A stretch of DNA of 64,000 nucleotides from Richelia sinica FACHB-800 (GTDB lineage Bacteria; Cyanobacteriota; Cyanobacteriia; Cyanobacteriales; Nostocaceae), in assembly GCF_014698825.1 (NCBI RefSeq), contig NZ_JACJTT010000003.1, forward strand, positions 124,001 to 188,000, given 5' to 3'. This document shows, piece by piece, positions 9,549 through 19,068 of this stretch (position 1 is its first letter; every line of letters starts with the position of its first letter). The notes below the pieces were generated by a model. That model was given only the letters and a program-made list of their open reading frames with translations, was not told the DNA's origin and searched no databases. The translations under genes and the position numbers were made by a program.

Positions 9549-10565
9549 GTGGGTATAGTAGTTGAAAACGTCTCTAAGCGATTTGGTAGTTTCCAAGCAG
9601 TCGAGCAGGTAAATCTGGAAATTAAAAGTGGTTCTCTAGTGGCGCTACTAGGGCCTTCTGGTTCTGGTAAATCTACCCTGCTACGGTTAATAGCAGGTTT
9701 AGAAATGCCAGACAGCGGTAAGATTTATCTCACAGGCAAGGATGCAACACACCAAAGTGTGCAAGAAAGAAACATTGGCTTTGTATTTCAGCATTATGCT
9801 TTATTTAAGCATTTAACTGTACGTCAAAACGTGGCCTTTGGTTTAGAAATTCGTAAAGTAGCGAAAAAGAAAATAGCCGGTCGTGTTGAGCAGTTACTAG
9901 AATTGGTACAGTTGCATGGACTCGGCGATCGCTATCCTTCCCAACTTTCTGGTGGACAAAGACAACGGGTAGCCCTAGCCAGAGCATTGGCAGTAGAACC
10001 CAACGTACTATTATTGGATGAGCCATTTGGCGCATTAGATGCCAAAGTTAGAAAAGATTTACGGGCTTGGTTACGTCGTCTTCATGATGAAGTTCACGTC
10101 ACCACAGTTTTCGTTACCCATGACCAGGAAGAAGCAATGGAAGTGGCTGACGAACTAGTAGTGATGAATCAAGGAAAAGTAGAACAAATTGGGACACCAG
10201 CAGAAATTTACGATCGCCCAGCTTCGGCTTTTGTCATGAGCTTTATTGGCCCAGTCAACGTTTTACCCAGTTCTTCCAAAATTTTCCAAAGCACCGGTTT
10301 TGACTCACCCAATCCAGAAGTATTCTTGCGTCCCCAAGACGTAATCGTGGAAAAAATCGCTAACGGTGCGACAACATCTGCAACAGTAAGCAGAGTCATT
10401 CATTTAGGTTGGGAAATTCAAGTCGAACTCACCTTAGATGATGGACAATTCGTCATGGCACATTTGACACGCGATCGCTTTGATGAGCTAAATTTGGAAC
10501 CACAGGAGCGAGTGTACGTAAAACCAAAAGATGCCAAATCTTTCCCGCTTTTTTATTCCATTTAA
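9549..10565 (+). CDS. cysA: Sulfate-type ABC transporter ATP-binding protein (CysA family)
   Basis: 338 residues from a GTG start. Walker A GPSGSGKS is at 35-42, LSGGQ at 133-137 and Walker B LLLDEP at 154-159. The C-terminal TOBE region has [11 protein letters not shown], as in CysA. The family couples ATP hydrolysis to sulfate/thiosulfate import at the plasma membrane. No sulfate permease or binding protein gene is next to it, so the substrate is inferred from the N-terminal [18 protein letters not shown] pattern typical of CysA. A clear terminator follows at 10587, so it is probably monocistronic. Confidence 0.78.
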   Translation: MGIVVENVSKRFGSFQAVEQVNLEIKSGSLVALLGPSGSGKSTLLRLIAGLEMPDSGKIYLTGKDATHQSVQERNIGFVFQHYALFKHLTVRQNVAFGLEIRKVAKKKIAGRVEQLLELVQLHGLGDRYPSQLSGGQRQRVALARALAVEPNVLLLDEPFGALDAKVRKDLRAWLRRLHDEVHVTTVFVTHDQEEAMEVADELVVMNQGKVEQIGTPAEIYDRPASAFVMSFIGPVNVLPSSSKIFQSTGFDSPNPEVFLRPQDVIVEKIANGATTSATVSRVIHLGWEIQVELTLDDGQFVMAHLTRDRFDELNLEPQERVYVKPKDAKSFPLFYSI

Positions 10566-10586
10566 TCAATTCATCACATGACATAT

Positions 10587-10617
10587 CCCTCGGCTAGTAG
10601 CTGAGGGTTTATTTTTT
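10587..10617 (+). terminator. Intrinsic terminator after cysA
   Basis: The stem CCCTCGGCT (10587-10595) pairs with AGCTGAGGG (10599-10607) with one G-T pair and a 3-base loop. It is followed by TTTATTTTTT. Confidence 0.85.
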
Positions 10618-10655
10618 GTGCTTTCATAGAGATAGGTGAACTTTTGTAAAGAAAA

Positions 10656-11276
10656 TTGACTAGTACAGTTACGCCAACCAACAACTTAACACTGCCAAGT
10701 GCTTGGTATCGCCTCAACCCAATTTGGCAAGGAGGGGAGGAGGTGATTCAGCAGAGTTTACCACATACCCAGTTAGCTCCAGCTTGGCAATTGCTACTTT
10801 TAGGCGACGGTTCCCCAACCAGACACCTGCAACTATTGACAGGTGAGCCGATAGAAGTTGATGTGATTGATATGTCTTTAATTGGCTCGAATTTAGATGG
10901 TGCGCCCGATCTAATTCAAGCCGTAGCAGGGCCAAGATTGCGACGACAGGTATGGCTAAGGACTGCCTCTGGTCAAAGATTGGGCTATGCTACCTCATGG
11001 TGGGAAGCTAGCCACGTAGACGAATATTTACAGAATCGTTCTTTACCAATTTGGGCCAGTTTAGCCCGGATTCGTACAGAATTATATCGAGATATTCGGG
11101 GAATTTATTACGGTGATTCTCCAGCATTAGAGGCAGGATTTAATCAGCCTGGGCCGTTCTGGGGTCGCCACTATTTGTTTTGGCATCACGGACAGCCTTT
11201 AACATTAATTTATGAAGTATTTTCGCCTTATTTAACAAAATATTTGGGTGCTACCCATTTGAGTGCAGATGATTAA
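10656..11276 (+). CDS. Chorismate lyase (chorismate pyruvate-lyase, cyanobacterial type)
   Basis: 206 residues from a TTG start. An in-frame TAA lies two codons upstream (10647-10649) and no ATG exists before the conserved region, so TTG is effectively forced. The protein shows RHLQLLTGEPIEVDVIDMSL (about residues 49-68), RRQVWLRTASGQRLGYATSWW and a C-terminal LTLIYEVFSPYL, as in the DUF98/UbiC-like family. The cyanobacterial enzyme cleaves chorismate to 4-hydroxybenzoate and pyruvate, the entry step to plastoquinone. Key residues cannot be confirmed by eye. It is preceded by the cysA terminator, so it has its own promoter. Confidence 0.78.
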   Translation: MTSTVTPTNNLTLPSAWYRLNPIWQGGEEVIQQSLPHTQLAPAWQLLLLGDGSPTRHLQLLTGEPIEVDVIDMSLIGSNLDGAPDLIQAVAGPRLRRQVWLRTASGQRLGYATSWWEASHVDEYLQNRSLPIWASLARIRTELYRDIRGIYYGDSPALEAGFNQPGPFWGRHYLFWHHGQPLTLIYEVFSPYLTKYLGATHLSADD

Positions 11277-11987
11277 GAGAATGGAAAAATAAACACAATT
11301 TTTAATTTGGTATTTGAAGTATTTAAGAGTAGGGGCGGGTTTACCGATATTCTGTGTGGAAAGATACAAATCTCTGTAAACCCGCCCTTACAACAGCGAT
11401 ATGTAGAATCTCCTCACCTTTAGCCGGGAAAGTGTCAACACACCAGGTCTTTGCCATATTTTGTATAGGTTGTACAATGTCTATCAGTAAATACATGGGT
11501 TAAGCGATCGCGCTAACCAACAACAGCAGCATTGATCATGTTGGGATTCCTTGGGTCAAACCAACCTACATAATTGATGTTTTTGACTTGAACTTTATTG
11601 GTCTATAAGTATATTTATGGGTTTTCCAGGATAGATATTTTGGTGACTCCTCAGCCATAGACGTGGAATAAATTTGAGAGTTAGGATTTTGGGTTGTTGA
11701 TAGACAAATTCAATCAAAAATCTGTCATCTCTTCCCTGTCACCTGATTTCAGGTAGAGTCTTTTGTGTTGATTTACCTGCTAAATTCTATAAACCATGCT
11801 AGAAAAGGTAACTGACTACAAGCACCTTGTTTTTCTAAAAGTTAATTGCAGGTTATTAACGCAGTAACCAAGAGACTCAGGGTAAATAAATTGAGCTAGT
11901 TTGCTGTCTTGGTGAAGTTTCAACCTTCAATCAGACTAGGCAAATCAAGCAAGTAATTTGTTGGCAATTATTTAGGTATATATTTAA
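11277..11987. other. Gene-free spacer with one inverted-repeat element
   Basis: There are about 710 bases with no credible ORF. The only structure seen is the hairpin repeat at 11329-11391. The rest is probably the leader and promoter of the DUF3352 gene. Confidence 0.5.
11329..11391. repeat. Small inverted-repeat element, copy 1 (GGGCGGGTTTAC arms)
   Basis: GTAGGGGCGGGTTTAC (11329-11344) is the near-perfect reverse complement of GTAAACCCGCCCTTAC (11376-11391), 15 of 16 pairs, around a 31-base loop. A second copy with the same arms but a different loop is at 13853-13914. This type of dispersed hairpin is common in Nostocales genomes. Confidence 0.7.
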
Positions 11988-13691
11988 ATGGCACTACCTG
12001 TTGTGTCTGCTGTGAAGAAAGAGAACAATCAGAAACCGTCGTCACTAGCGGTGACGCTCTCGACTGCTGGATTGTTAATTTGTATAGGCATACCAGCATA
12101 TCGGCTGTTTACTCAAGGACAACCATTATCGAGAGATTTGCCTGTGGGGGTAAATATGATTCCCCAAGATGCCTTATTTGCAGTTTCTCTCTCTACAGAC
12201 CCTAAACAATGGCAGCAATTGCGGAAGTTTGGCACACCAGAAACTCAAGGGGAGTTAGATAAGAATCTCACCCAATGGCGCGATCGCTTGCAAAAGACCT
12301 TTGGCGATCGCTTTCTCACTGATAACGGCTATAACTTCCAAACAGATATTCAGCCTTGGGTAGGGGATGCTGTCACCATTGCTATGCTAGCTCCTCCCTC
12401 TACCCCCAATAGCACTGAGGCAAACTCTGGGCAGTCCATGATGATGGTTATGCCCATCAAAAATATCCAAAGTGCAAAAAGTATCTTAGCCCAGCCAAAA
12501 GCCCTTAAACAAGGTCAATGGGTTGACCGCACCTATCAAGGCATCACCATTAAACAAGCTGAAGGTCAAAAAGACGGAAAAATTTCCGCCGCATTAATTG
12601 ACGAACGATTTTTAGTGATTGCCGATAGTCCTCAAATCACAGAAAGAGCCATTGATGCCTATAAAAATAAAGTATCTCTAGCTAATAGCCCAGGTTTTGC
12701 TGACAATTTCTCCAAACTCTCTAGCTATCAACCTTTCGCTCAGTTTTACGTCAACTTACCCTTAGCAGCACGCATCGCCACCTCTGCTCCCAATCGGGCT
12801 TTACCCGCTCAAGTTTTAACACAACTCCAAAATAACCAAGGTTTAGGGGGAACTGTCACCCTAGAACCAGAAGGAATGCGGATTAAAGGAGTTTCCTGGT
12901 TAAACCCCAATAGCCAAAAAGTTTTAGCGGTAGAAAACAAAGCGGGCAATATGCAAAACCGCCTACCAGGGGAAACCTTAATGATGCTTTCTGGTAGTAA
13001 TTTACAAAGACTGTGGGGAGATTATGTTTCTACTTCTCAAGGAAATCCTTTATCACCACTTCCTCCAGAACAACTACGTCAAGGTGTGAAATCACTGACC
13101 AATCTGGATTTAGAACAGGATTTGCTCAGTTGGATGAAAGGAGAATTTTCCGTATCCGTCATTCCCAATATCACCCAAAATGAAAACGCTGAAAACTTCC
13201 GTGCAGGTTTAGCATTAATGGTACAGGTGAGCGATCGCCAAATCGCAGAAAATGCCCTGCAAAAGCTAGATGAGGCGATGAAAAGTCAATACCAATTTCA
13301 AATCCAACCAGCTACAGTAGGTGGTAAACCAGTCATTAACTGGATTGCACCATTTGGGACTCTCACAGCAACTCGCGGCTGGTTAGATGGAGATGTTGCC
13401 TTTTTTACATTAGGTGCTCCCGTCAGCGAAAAAATCATTTCTCAACCCAGCACCACCCTAGCTAGCACTCAACCCTTTCAGCAAACAGTACCAACAGAAA
13501 TCAATCATCCCAACAGTCAATTTTTCTTAGATGTAGACAAAGCCGTCAACAGCTTTAGTCTCAATACGCTACTTCCCAATCAAAAAAACCTACTAGCTGC
13601 AACACGCACCATAGGAGTAACAACCGCCGTCAACGACAAACACAGCAACCGCTACGACATTTTCATCACACTCAAGAAAAATAGCCAATAG
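11988..13691 (+). CDS. DUF3352 domain-containing protein
   Basis: 567 residues. One hydrophobic segment at about residues 20-42 (VTLSTAGLLICIGIPAYRLF) suggests a single N-terminal membrane anchor with the rest facing the periplasm. The remainder matches the conserved cyanobacterial DUF3352 family: MIPQDALFAVSLSTDPKQW after the anchor, WVGDAVTIAML near 125 and LPGETLMMLSGSNLQRLWGDY near 325. It has alternating internal repeats, each a beta-rich substrate-domain-like unit. The family has no assigned biochemical function. It stands alone, with gene-free DNA on both sides. Confidence 0.75.
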   Translation: MALPVVSAVKKENNQKPSSLAVTLSTAGLLICIGIPAYRLFTQGQPLSRDLPVGVNMIPQDALFAVSLSTDPKQWQQLRKFGTPETQGELDKNLTQWRDRLQKTFGDRFLTDNGYNFQTDIQPWVGDAVTIAMLAPPSTPNSTEANSGQSMMMVMPIKNIQSAKSILAQPKALKQGQWVDRTYQGITIKQAEGQKDGKISAALIDERFLVIADSPQITERAIDAYKNKVSLANSPGFADNFSKLSSYQPFAQFYVNLPLAARIATSAPNRALPAQVLTQLQNNQGLGGTVTLEPEGMRIKGVSWLNPNSQKVLAVENKAGNMQNRLPGETLMMLSGSNLQRLWGDYVSTSQGNPLSPLPPEQLRQGVKSLTNLDLEQDLLSWMKGEFSVSVIPNITQNENAENFRAGLALMVQVSDRQIAENALQKLDEAMKSQYQFQIQPATVGGKPVINWIAPFGTLTATRGWLDGDVAFFTLGAPVSEKIISQPSTTLASTQPFQQTVPTEINHPNSQFFLDVDKAVNSFSLNTLLPNQKNLLAATRTIGVTTAVNDKHSNRYDIFITLKKNSQ

Positions 13692-13823
13692 GAGGCAGAA
13701 AGAAGAAGACAGAAGTTACAGAAGTTGCAGGAGTTACAGAATAATTAATGCCATCGCTGCTGAATTCTGGCATTTTTAAACCCACATTCCGCAGATGTGA
13801 CGCAGCCCGCAGCCATACTCCTG

Positions 13824-13846
13824 TTCGCGCAGCTTGCCGTAGGCAT
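13824..13846. repeat. REP-like dispersed repeat (TTCGCGCAGC...GCCGTAGGCAT)
   Basis: The 23-base core TTCGCGCAGC-TTGCCGTAGGCAT recurs with one change at 26243-26265 and, inverted with changes, at 22410-22432. The flanks (CATACTCCTG) are duplicated on both sides of the core here. Confidence 0.65.
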
Positions 13847-13852
13847 ACTCCT

Positions 13853-13914
13853 GTACGGGCGGGTTTACCAAAATTCTCGTTCATAGTTGATGATATCTGT
13901 AAACCCGCCCCTAC
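13853..13914. repeat. Small inverted-repeat element, copy 2 (GGGCGGGTTTAC arms)
   Basis: GTACGGGCGGGTTTAC (13853-13868) pairs with GTAAACCCGCCCCTAC (13899-13914) with one mismatch. The arms match copy 1 at 11329-11391 while the loops differ. Confidence 0.7.
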
Positions 13915-13999
13915 TGACTCCTGAACTCCTCTCCCCTTTTGATAGGATCAAAACAGTCGGAATTGATATCTTCAAATATCCACTGGGGAGAACTGTTTT

Positions 14000-15061
14000 A
14001 TGAATCTGGTTGTACTCCAGAATTGGCTAGATAATGCCTCGTTTGCCGTCCTTTTCTGTACAATGCTGGTGTATTGGCTAGGGGCAGCTTTTCCAAATTT
14101 ACCCGCAACAGCAGCTTTGGGTACAGCTGGAATGGCGATCGCTAATTTGTGTATTGCTACTTTACTAGGAGCCAGATGGATAGAAGCTGGCTATTTTCCC
14201 CTGAGTAATCTCTATGAATCTTTATTTTTCCTGACTTGGGGAATTACCGCCATCCATCTAATTGCAGAATATAACAGTCGTAGTCGCTTAGTAGGGGTTG
14301 TAACTGCTCCCGTGGCTATGAGTATCACCGCTTTTGCGACTCTGACCCTACCATCAGACATGCAAGTAGCAGAACCTCTAGTACCTGCACTCAAATCCAA
14401 TTGGCTGATGATGCACGTCAGTGTAATGATGTTGAGTTATGCGGCCTTAATGGTTGGTTCTCTCCTAGCGATCGCTTTTTTAATTGTCACTCGTGGTCAA
14501 AATATTCAATTACAGGGTAGTTCCGTTGGTACCGGTGGCTATCGCAGCAACGGTTACAAACTCCACAAAGCTGGAGAATTAGTTACTCAACCCATCACAC
14601 CCCCAGTAGAAAACAACGGCTATGCTCGTGTGGAGAGTAACAACAACGGAAATGGAATTGCTGTATTAGATTTGGTTAACACCACTGTTACTAATTCCCA
14701 ATCTCAAATTTCCACTTCCCCAACCCTGTCACCCCAACGTCTCAACTTGGCAGAAACACTAGATAACATCAGTTACCGCATTATTGGTTTAGGATTTCCT
14801 CTCCTCACCATTGGTATTATTGCTGGTGCTGTTTGGGCTAATGAAGCCTGGGGTTCTTACTGGAGTTGGGACCCGAAAGAAACTTGGGCATTAATTACTT
14901 GGTTAGTCTTTGCAGCTTACCTACACGCAAGAATCACTCGTGGTTGGCAAGGTCGCAGACCTGCTATTTTAGCATCTGCTGGTTTTGCCATTGTTTGGGT
15001 TTGCTATCTGGGAGTCAATCTTTTAGGTAAAGGTTTACACTCCTACGGTTGGTTTTTCTAA
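14000..15061 (+). CDS. ccsA: Cytochrome c biogenesis protein CcsA (heme handling; NCBI family name CcsB)
   Basis: 353 residues with about eight hydrophobic segments. The tryptophan-rich heme-binding motif [13 protein letters not shown] is at residues 284-296. Conserved histidines include [11 protein letters not shown] (about 137), [11 protein letters not shown] (about 308) and the terminal GLHSYGWFF. This is the system II (Ccs) heme protein, equivalent to chloroplast ccsA/ycf5. With Ccs1 it carries heme across the membrane and attaches it to apocytochromes such as cytochrome f. A roughly 70-residue hydrophilic insert (about residues 165-240) lies between membrane segments and varies in this family. 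The partner gene is not in the window. Confidence 0.9.
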   Translation: MNLVVLQNWLDNASFAVLFCTMLVYWLGAAFPNLPATAALGTAGMAIANLCIATLLGARWIEAGYFPLSNLYESLFFLTWGITAIHLIAEYNSRSRLVGVVTAPVAMSITAFATLTLPSDMQVAEPLVPALKSNWLMMHVSVMMLSYAALMVGSLLAIAFLIVTRGQNIQLQGSSVGTGGYRSNGYKLHKAGELVTQPITPPVENNGYARVESNNNGNGIAVLDLVNTTVTNSQSQISTSPTLSPQRLNLAETLDNISYRIIGLGFPLLTIGIIAGAVWANEAWGSYWSWDPKETWALITWLVFAAYLHARITRGWQGRRPAILASAGFAIVWVCYLGVNLLGKGLHSYGWFF

Positions 15062-15160
15062 ACCTTGAAGCTATTACAAATCTGGTAATTGACAATTCCA
15101 TCTCTGAATAAGGTAGTAGAGACAGGAAAGAGAAGTGTACAGCAGTAGAAAATAACTCAT

Positions 15161-15192
15161 ACTGTCACCTATCACCTGTCACCTGTTACCTG
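15161..15192. repeat. Heptamer tandem repeat (TGTCACC)
   Basis: Four consecutive copies of the TGTCACC/TATCACC/TGTTACC type lie between ccsA and rpmB. The same heptamer recurs at 30398-30446 and 37974-38001. Confidence 0.6.
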
Positions 15193-15277
15193 TAATTTTG
15201 GAAAAGATGTGGAGTATATAGCAAGTGCCGATAAAATAGAAAGGTTGTACCTAAATAGTAAACTGGAGATATTTGCA

Positions 15278-15514
15278 ATGTCCCGTCGTTGTCAACTCAC
15301 CGGCAAAAAAGCTAATAATGCTTTCAGCATTTCCCACTCCCATCGTCGTACCAAGCGTTTACAACACGCTAACTTACAAACCAAGCGGATTTGGTGGCCC
15401 GGTGGTAATCGTTGGGTAAAACTAAAGCTATCTACCAAGGCTATCAAAACCTTGGAAATCAAAGGTATAGAAGCAATGGCCAAAGAAGCTGGTATCAACC
15501 TCAACCATTTCTAA
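15278..15514 (+). CDS. rpmB: 50S ribosomal protein L28
   Basis: 78 residues from ATG 15278, preceded by GGAGAT at a suitable distance. An upstream in-frame start at 15209 would add 23 unrelated residues. [25 protein letters not shown] and [20 protein letters not shown] are standard L28 features. It is a component of the large ribosomal subunit. It is encoded alone, as in other cyanobacteria, and followed by a hairpin. Confidence 0.95.
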   Translation: MSRRCQLTGKKANNAFSISHSHRRTKRLQHANLQTKRIWWPGGNRWVKLKLSTKAIKTLEIKGIEAMAKEAGINLNHF

Positions 15515-15822
15515 ATCTTCTTGACCAAAGCAACCCTAATTCTAGGGTTGACTTATTCAGAATATTCAAGGCAGGCATCAGGTAATTTCGGTGGTTGGGA
15601 ATACCTGATTTTACGTACTTTTTGTCATATTGGTATCATTCAACCATGTTGTGATGACGAAAAGAAACAACTGTTTACCTTTGGTTATTTGCAAACTTAA
15701 TCAAAAACCTTGATTTAGCGAGAAAATCTCACAAAAACTGCGGGAATTATGAACGGTGGGTGTTACAGCCCACCACTTGCTAGGAATAAAAGTATATATC
15801 TAAATCTTAAATTGAGAATTGA
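15515..15822. other. Spacer between rpmB and the TIGR04282 gene
   Basis: Besides the rpmB hairpin, one small stem is visible: GGTGGG (15755-15760) with CCCACC (15769-15774). No gene was seen. Confidence 0.4.
15531..15555 (+). terminator. Probable terminator after rpmB
   Basis: CAACCCTA (15531-15538) pairs perfectly with TAGGGTTG (15543-15550) around a 4-base loop, 17 bases after the rpmB stop. The T-tract (ACTTATT) is weak. Confidence 0.55.
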
Positions 15823-16461
15823 GTGGTAAATTCTGACGAAAATTTACAAAAAAATCACGTAATTATTTTTACTCGTTATCCAGAACCAGGAACTACAAAA
15901 ACTCGAATAATTCCCTTGTTGGGAGAAATTGGTGCTGCTAATTTACACAAATTGATGACCGAACATACCCTGAAACAGGTGCAGGAATTGCAAACAGATT
16001 TCCTGGTATCTGGGGAAGTGCGCTTTGTCGGTGGTAGTCTGGAACTAATACAGGCTTGGTTAGGTTCACATTGGACTTACTCTGTGCAAGGGGAAGGAAA
16101 TTTAGGACAGAAAATGGTGCGATCGCTAACAGAGGCTTTACACAGAGGTGCATCAAAAGTGGTTATAATTGGTACTGACTGTCCTGGTATCAATGCAAAA
16201 ATTTTATCTACAGCTTTTGAGCAATTAAAATCTGTAGATGTAGTCCTTGGGCCTGCTCTAGATGGAGGTTATTACTTAATTGGCTTAAAGCAAGCAATCC
16301 CAGAGTTGTTTTTCAACATTGAATGGGGAACTGCTCAAGTCTTCACACAAACAGTGGCAACTGCTCATCAACAAAATTTGTCTCTCGCATACTTAACGCC
16401 TTTAAGTGATGTTGACAGACCAGAGGATATCTATGTTTGGGAGCAAATTGCTTCTAGTTAA
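15823..16461 (+). CDS. TIGR04282 family (DUF2064) glycosyltransferase
   Basis: 212 residues from a GTG start. The N-terminal HVIIFTRYPEPGTTKTRIIP (residues 12-31) is the nucleotide-sugar-binding signature of the DUF2064 family. IIGTDCPGI (about 118) and the LGPALDGGYYLIGLK segment (about 143) are also typical. The family is GT-A-like and is often named arsenosugar biosynthesis glycosyltransferase after its neighbours in some genomes. Here no arsenic or sugar pathway gene is adjacent, so the substrate is unknown. It appears monocistronic. Confidence 0.75.
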   Translation: MVNSDENLQKNHVIIFTRYPEPGTTKTRIIPLLGEIGAANLHKLMTEHTLKQVQELQTDFLVSGEVRFVGGSLELIQAWLGSHWTYSVQGEGNLGQKMVRSLTEALHRGASKVVIIGTDCPGINAKILSTAFEQLKSVDVVLGPALDGGYYLIGLKQAIPELFFNIEWGTAQVFTQTVATAHQQNLSLAYLTPLSDVDRPEDIYVWEQIASS

Positions 16462-16723
16462 GAAAATGTCCACCAAGATAACGTAGTCTACACAACAATT
16501 TCCTATTTTGTTATTTCACTGAGATGGGATAATAGCGTTAGTGTATTTTTTTGTACTTAATTTATTCATTAATACCTTGTAAATGTAATGATTTGTCAAA
16601 TTTAATCGCGGTATTTATGAATTTATCTTTGATGTTCTGCATAATACCCACGGTTGTGGTAACAATATTCAAGTAACTTTAAATATGGCAATCTATATTT
16701 ATTGAGAACTAATTTGAAAAAAA

Positions 16724-17581
16724 ATGGTTAATCGTTCTGTTCCCTCTAGCGTCACCCTATCTTTAAAGATAGTAGGGATAATCTGCTTGTTATCCTTTTT
16801 ACTTGACTTTTTGTTCTTATTGTTCCCTTTCCAGCCCACCAACCAATTATGGCAAATTAGCCTGGGCAGAAATTTGGTAGAAAGAGGCATTGTGCCAATG
16901 GTGGGCTTGGCAATTCTGTTAGCTGGTGATTGGATTGAGAACAATAGTGATACTGGTCGTTCACCAGGTCTAGACCTGAAATTACCAGCTTTTATCTTAT
17001 CCAGTGTTTTAGGTCTAATGTTTTTGTTGATTTTTCCACTACATCTGAATAACGTCAACCAAGTTAAAGGTCAGACATTAACCAGAATCAACCAGGAAGC
17101 AGATCAGCTAGAAAGACAAGTTAACAACCAATTAGCTCAATTTCAAACACAATTGGGTAGTAATGATCAGGTCAAGGTTGCTTTGGATAGGCAACGTGCT
17201 GCGCTGAAAGAACAATTGGCTGGTCAATTGGATGAATTGGTCAGGGATGAGCAAAAATATAATCAGGCGCTCCAAAATAATCAAATCCCTGCGGAGCAAA
17301 AAGAGCTACTCAAGCAGTATAAAACTAATCCCAAAGCCTTGGATGATTTTATCGCCAAGCAAACTGAACCAAACCAATTAGCACAACAACGTATTACCCA
17401 AGTTCGTACCCAAAAAGAACAAAGAATAAAACAAACTCAGGAAGATGCTTCCAAGGAATTGCGAATTGGTGTTAGTAGTTTGTTATTGTCTATTGGTTTT
17501 ATTGTGATTGGTTGGACTGGACTCAGAAGCCTGGGTATTCTCCAAGGTGGTGGTGGTAAACGTAAGGTGCCAGTACGTTAG
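16724..17581 (+). CDS. HpsJ-like membrane protein with central coiled coil
   Basis: 285 residues. There are three hydrophobic segments in the first half (about residues 13-36, 52-66 and 85-105), a long Gln/Glu-rich coiled-coil region (about 110-240), a fourth helix near 248-272 and a basic end GGGGKRKVPVR. The layout and the start (SVTLSLKIVGIICLLSF) resemble cyanobacterial HpsJ-family proteins, linked to hormogonium polysaccharide secretion in Nostoc. The assignment is from memory of the family layout and is moderate. A glycosyltransferase gene follows in the same direction after about 280 bases, which fits a surface polysaccharide role but does not prove it. Confidence 0.55.
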   Translation: MVNRSVPSSVTLSLKIVGIICLLSFLLDFLFLLFPFQPTNQLWQISLGRNLVERGIVPMVGLAILLAGDWIENNSDTGRSPGLDLKLPAFILSSVLGLMFLLIFPLHLNNVNQVKGQTLTRINQEADQLERQVNNQLAQFQTQLGSNDQVKVALDRQRAALKEQLAGQLDELVRDEQKYNQALQNNQIPAEQKELLKQYKTNPKALDDFIAKQTEPNQLAQQRITQVRTQKEQRIKQTQEDASKELRIGVSSLLLSIGFIVIGWTGLRSLGILQGGGGKRKVPVR

Positions 17582-17859
17582 GTCAATATTAATCTGGCAG
17601 TGAGGATGGACAATTGATTTGTTAATTATAATCCTGCTGCCACTCCTTGTTTGTGATTTGAAGATTAGAAATATAGCAGCCAGAGAGAACAGGAAACAAG
17701 GTGAAAAGTATTTTTGCGTGAGGATATGTTCTCTTGGTCTATCCAAAAGTAGAATTTACATTTAAATATTTTGACAATTTTTATACCACATATTTGGGGC
17801 TGTTTCTGGACTTAAATTCGCAAGATTTTCACATTAAGTAAATCCATATAGACTTGCCG

Positions 17860-18723
17860 ATGATTTCAATTTACATATTGACCTATAACGAAGAACTGGA
17901 TATCGCCGCTTGTATTGAGTCAGCGATGCTATCAGACGATATCATTGTAGTAGACTCTTTTAGTAGCGATCGCACTGCTGAAATTGCCAGTCTTTACCCA
18001 GTGCGGTTTGTCCAACACGCCTTTGAAAGTCACGGTCGTCAACGCACCTGGATGCTGGAGTCGATTCCACCCAAATACGAATGGGTTTACATTCTGGAAG
18101 CAGACGAAAGAATGACACCAGAGTTGTTTGCTGAATGTGTAGCCGCTACCAAAGACCCCAATTTTAATTCCTATTACGTCGCGGAAAAAGTGATGTTTAT
18201 GAATCGTTGGATTCGTTATAGCACCCAATATCCGCGTTACCAGTTACGCCTTTTCCGTCATGGTAAAGTCTGGTTCGATGACTATGGTCACACAGAACGA
18301 GAAGTATGTGAAGGTGTAACAGGCTTTTTAAAAGAAAACTATCCCCATTACACTTGTAGCAAAGGCTTGAGTCGCTGGATTGAAAAACACAACCGTTATT
18401 CTACAGATGAAGCTAGAGAAACATTGCATCAGCTAGAAAATGGTAAGGTGAATTGGCTCAACTTATTTTTCGGCAAATCCGAGGTAGAAAAACGTCGTGC
18501 GCTAAAAGACTTGTCTTTGCGTCTACCAGGTAGACCCTTACTCCGCTTCCTTTATATGTATTTCTTCTTGGGTGGTTGTTTAGATGGACGTGCAGGTTTA
18601 GCTTGGTGTACTTTGCAGACATTTTATGAATACCTGATTTTGCTCAAGGCTTGGGAAATGAAGCATCTTCCTACACCTGAGTTAGAGACGAAAGTGCTGG
18701 TGGGAGAAGGACAGCTAAAATAA
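17860..18723 (+). CDS. Glycosyltransferase family 2 protein
   Basis: 287 residues from ATG 17860 (a TTG two codons upstream is the alternative). The GT-A nucleotide-sugar fold is shown by ISIYILTYNEELDIAACIES (residues 2-21), DDIIVVDSFSSDRTAEIA (about 26-43) and the LEADERMTPEL segment near 80, which contains the acidic metal-binding residues. The overall pattern is that of the WaaE/KdtX-like subgroup acting on lipopolysaccharide core or surface glycans. Two hydrophobic stretches near the C-terminus suggest membrane association. The acceptor is unknown. Confidence 0.8.
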   Translation: MISIYILTYNEELDIAACIESAMLSDDIIVVDSFSSDRTAEIASLYPVRFVQHAFESHGRQRTWMLESIPPKYEWVYILEADERMTPELFAECVAATKDPNFNSYYVAEKVMFMNRWIRYSTQYPRYQLRLFRHGKVWFDDYGHTEREVCEGVTGFLKENYPHYTCSKGLSRWIEKHNRYSTDEARETLHQLENGKVNWLNLFFGKSEVEKRRALKDLSLRLPGRPLLRFLYMYFFLGGCLDGRAGLAWCTLQTFYEYLILLKAWEMKHLPTPELETKVLVGEGQLK

Positions 18724-19068
18724 AGCCTCTATCTCCGCACAGATGAAAGCATCATGGGTAATTCACTAAACATGATCTGTTCATAAGCTTAATTTTCTTA
18801 ACAAAAGTTTTTATTACTATAATTCCTGGGGAAAGCTAGGTTAGTTGCTTGTCAACACTAGTCTCCAGGCTTTTTAATCGGTGCCACAGATTGATTACCA
18901 TCTAGTGCAAGGGCGCGGTAGTATTAGTATTACACCTCAAAATTGCAATAATCATTCACAGCTATTACAAAGAAAAGTAACATTATTAAAAATTCAGTAA
19001 CTGCCATCTCATTTGGCCGAGGTCTATAAAATCGATGAATTTCGGATTTGGGATCACCCCATGGGTTT
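18724..19068. other. Gene-free spacer
   Basis: About 345 bases with no convincing ORF, RNA or strong palindrome. It contains the promoter of the DUF502 gene. Confidence 0.4.

Larger units (their letters stand above)
13692..13999. other. Spacer with two dispersed repeats before ccsA
   Basis: No gene is seen. It holds a GC-rich REP-like sequence (13824-13846) and the second copy of the GGGCGGGTTTAC hairpin (13853-13914). Confidence 0.5.
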
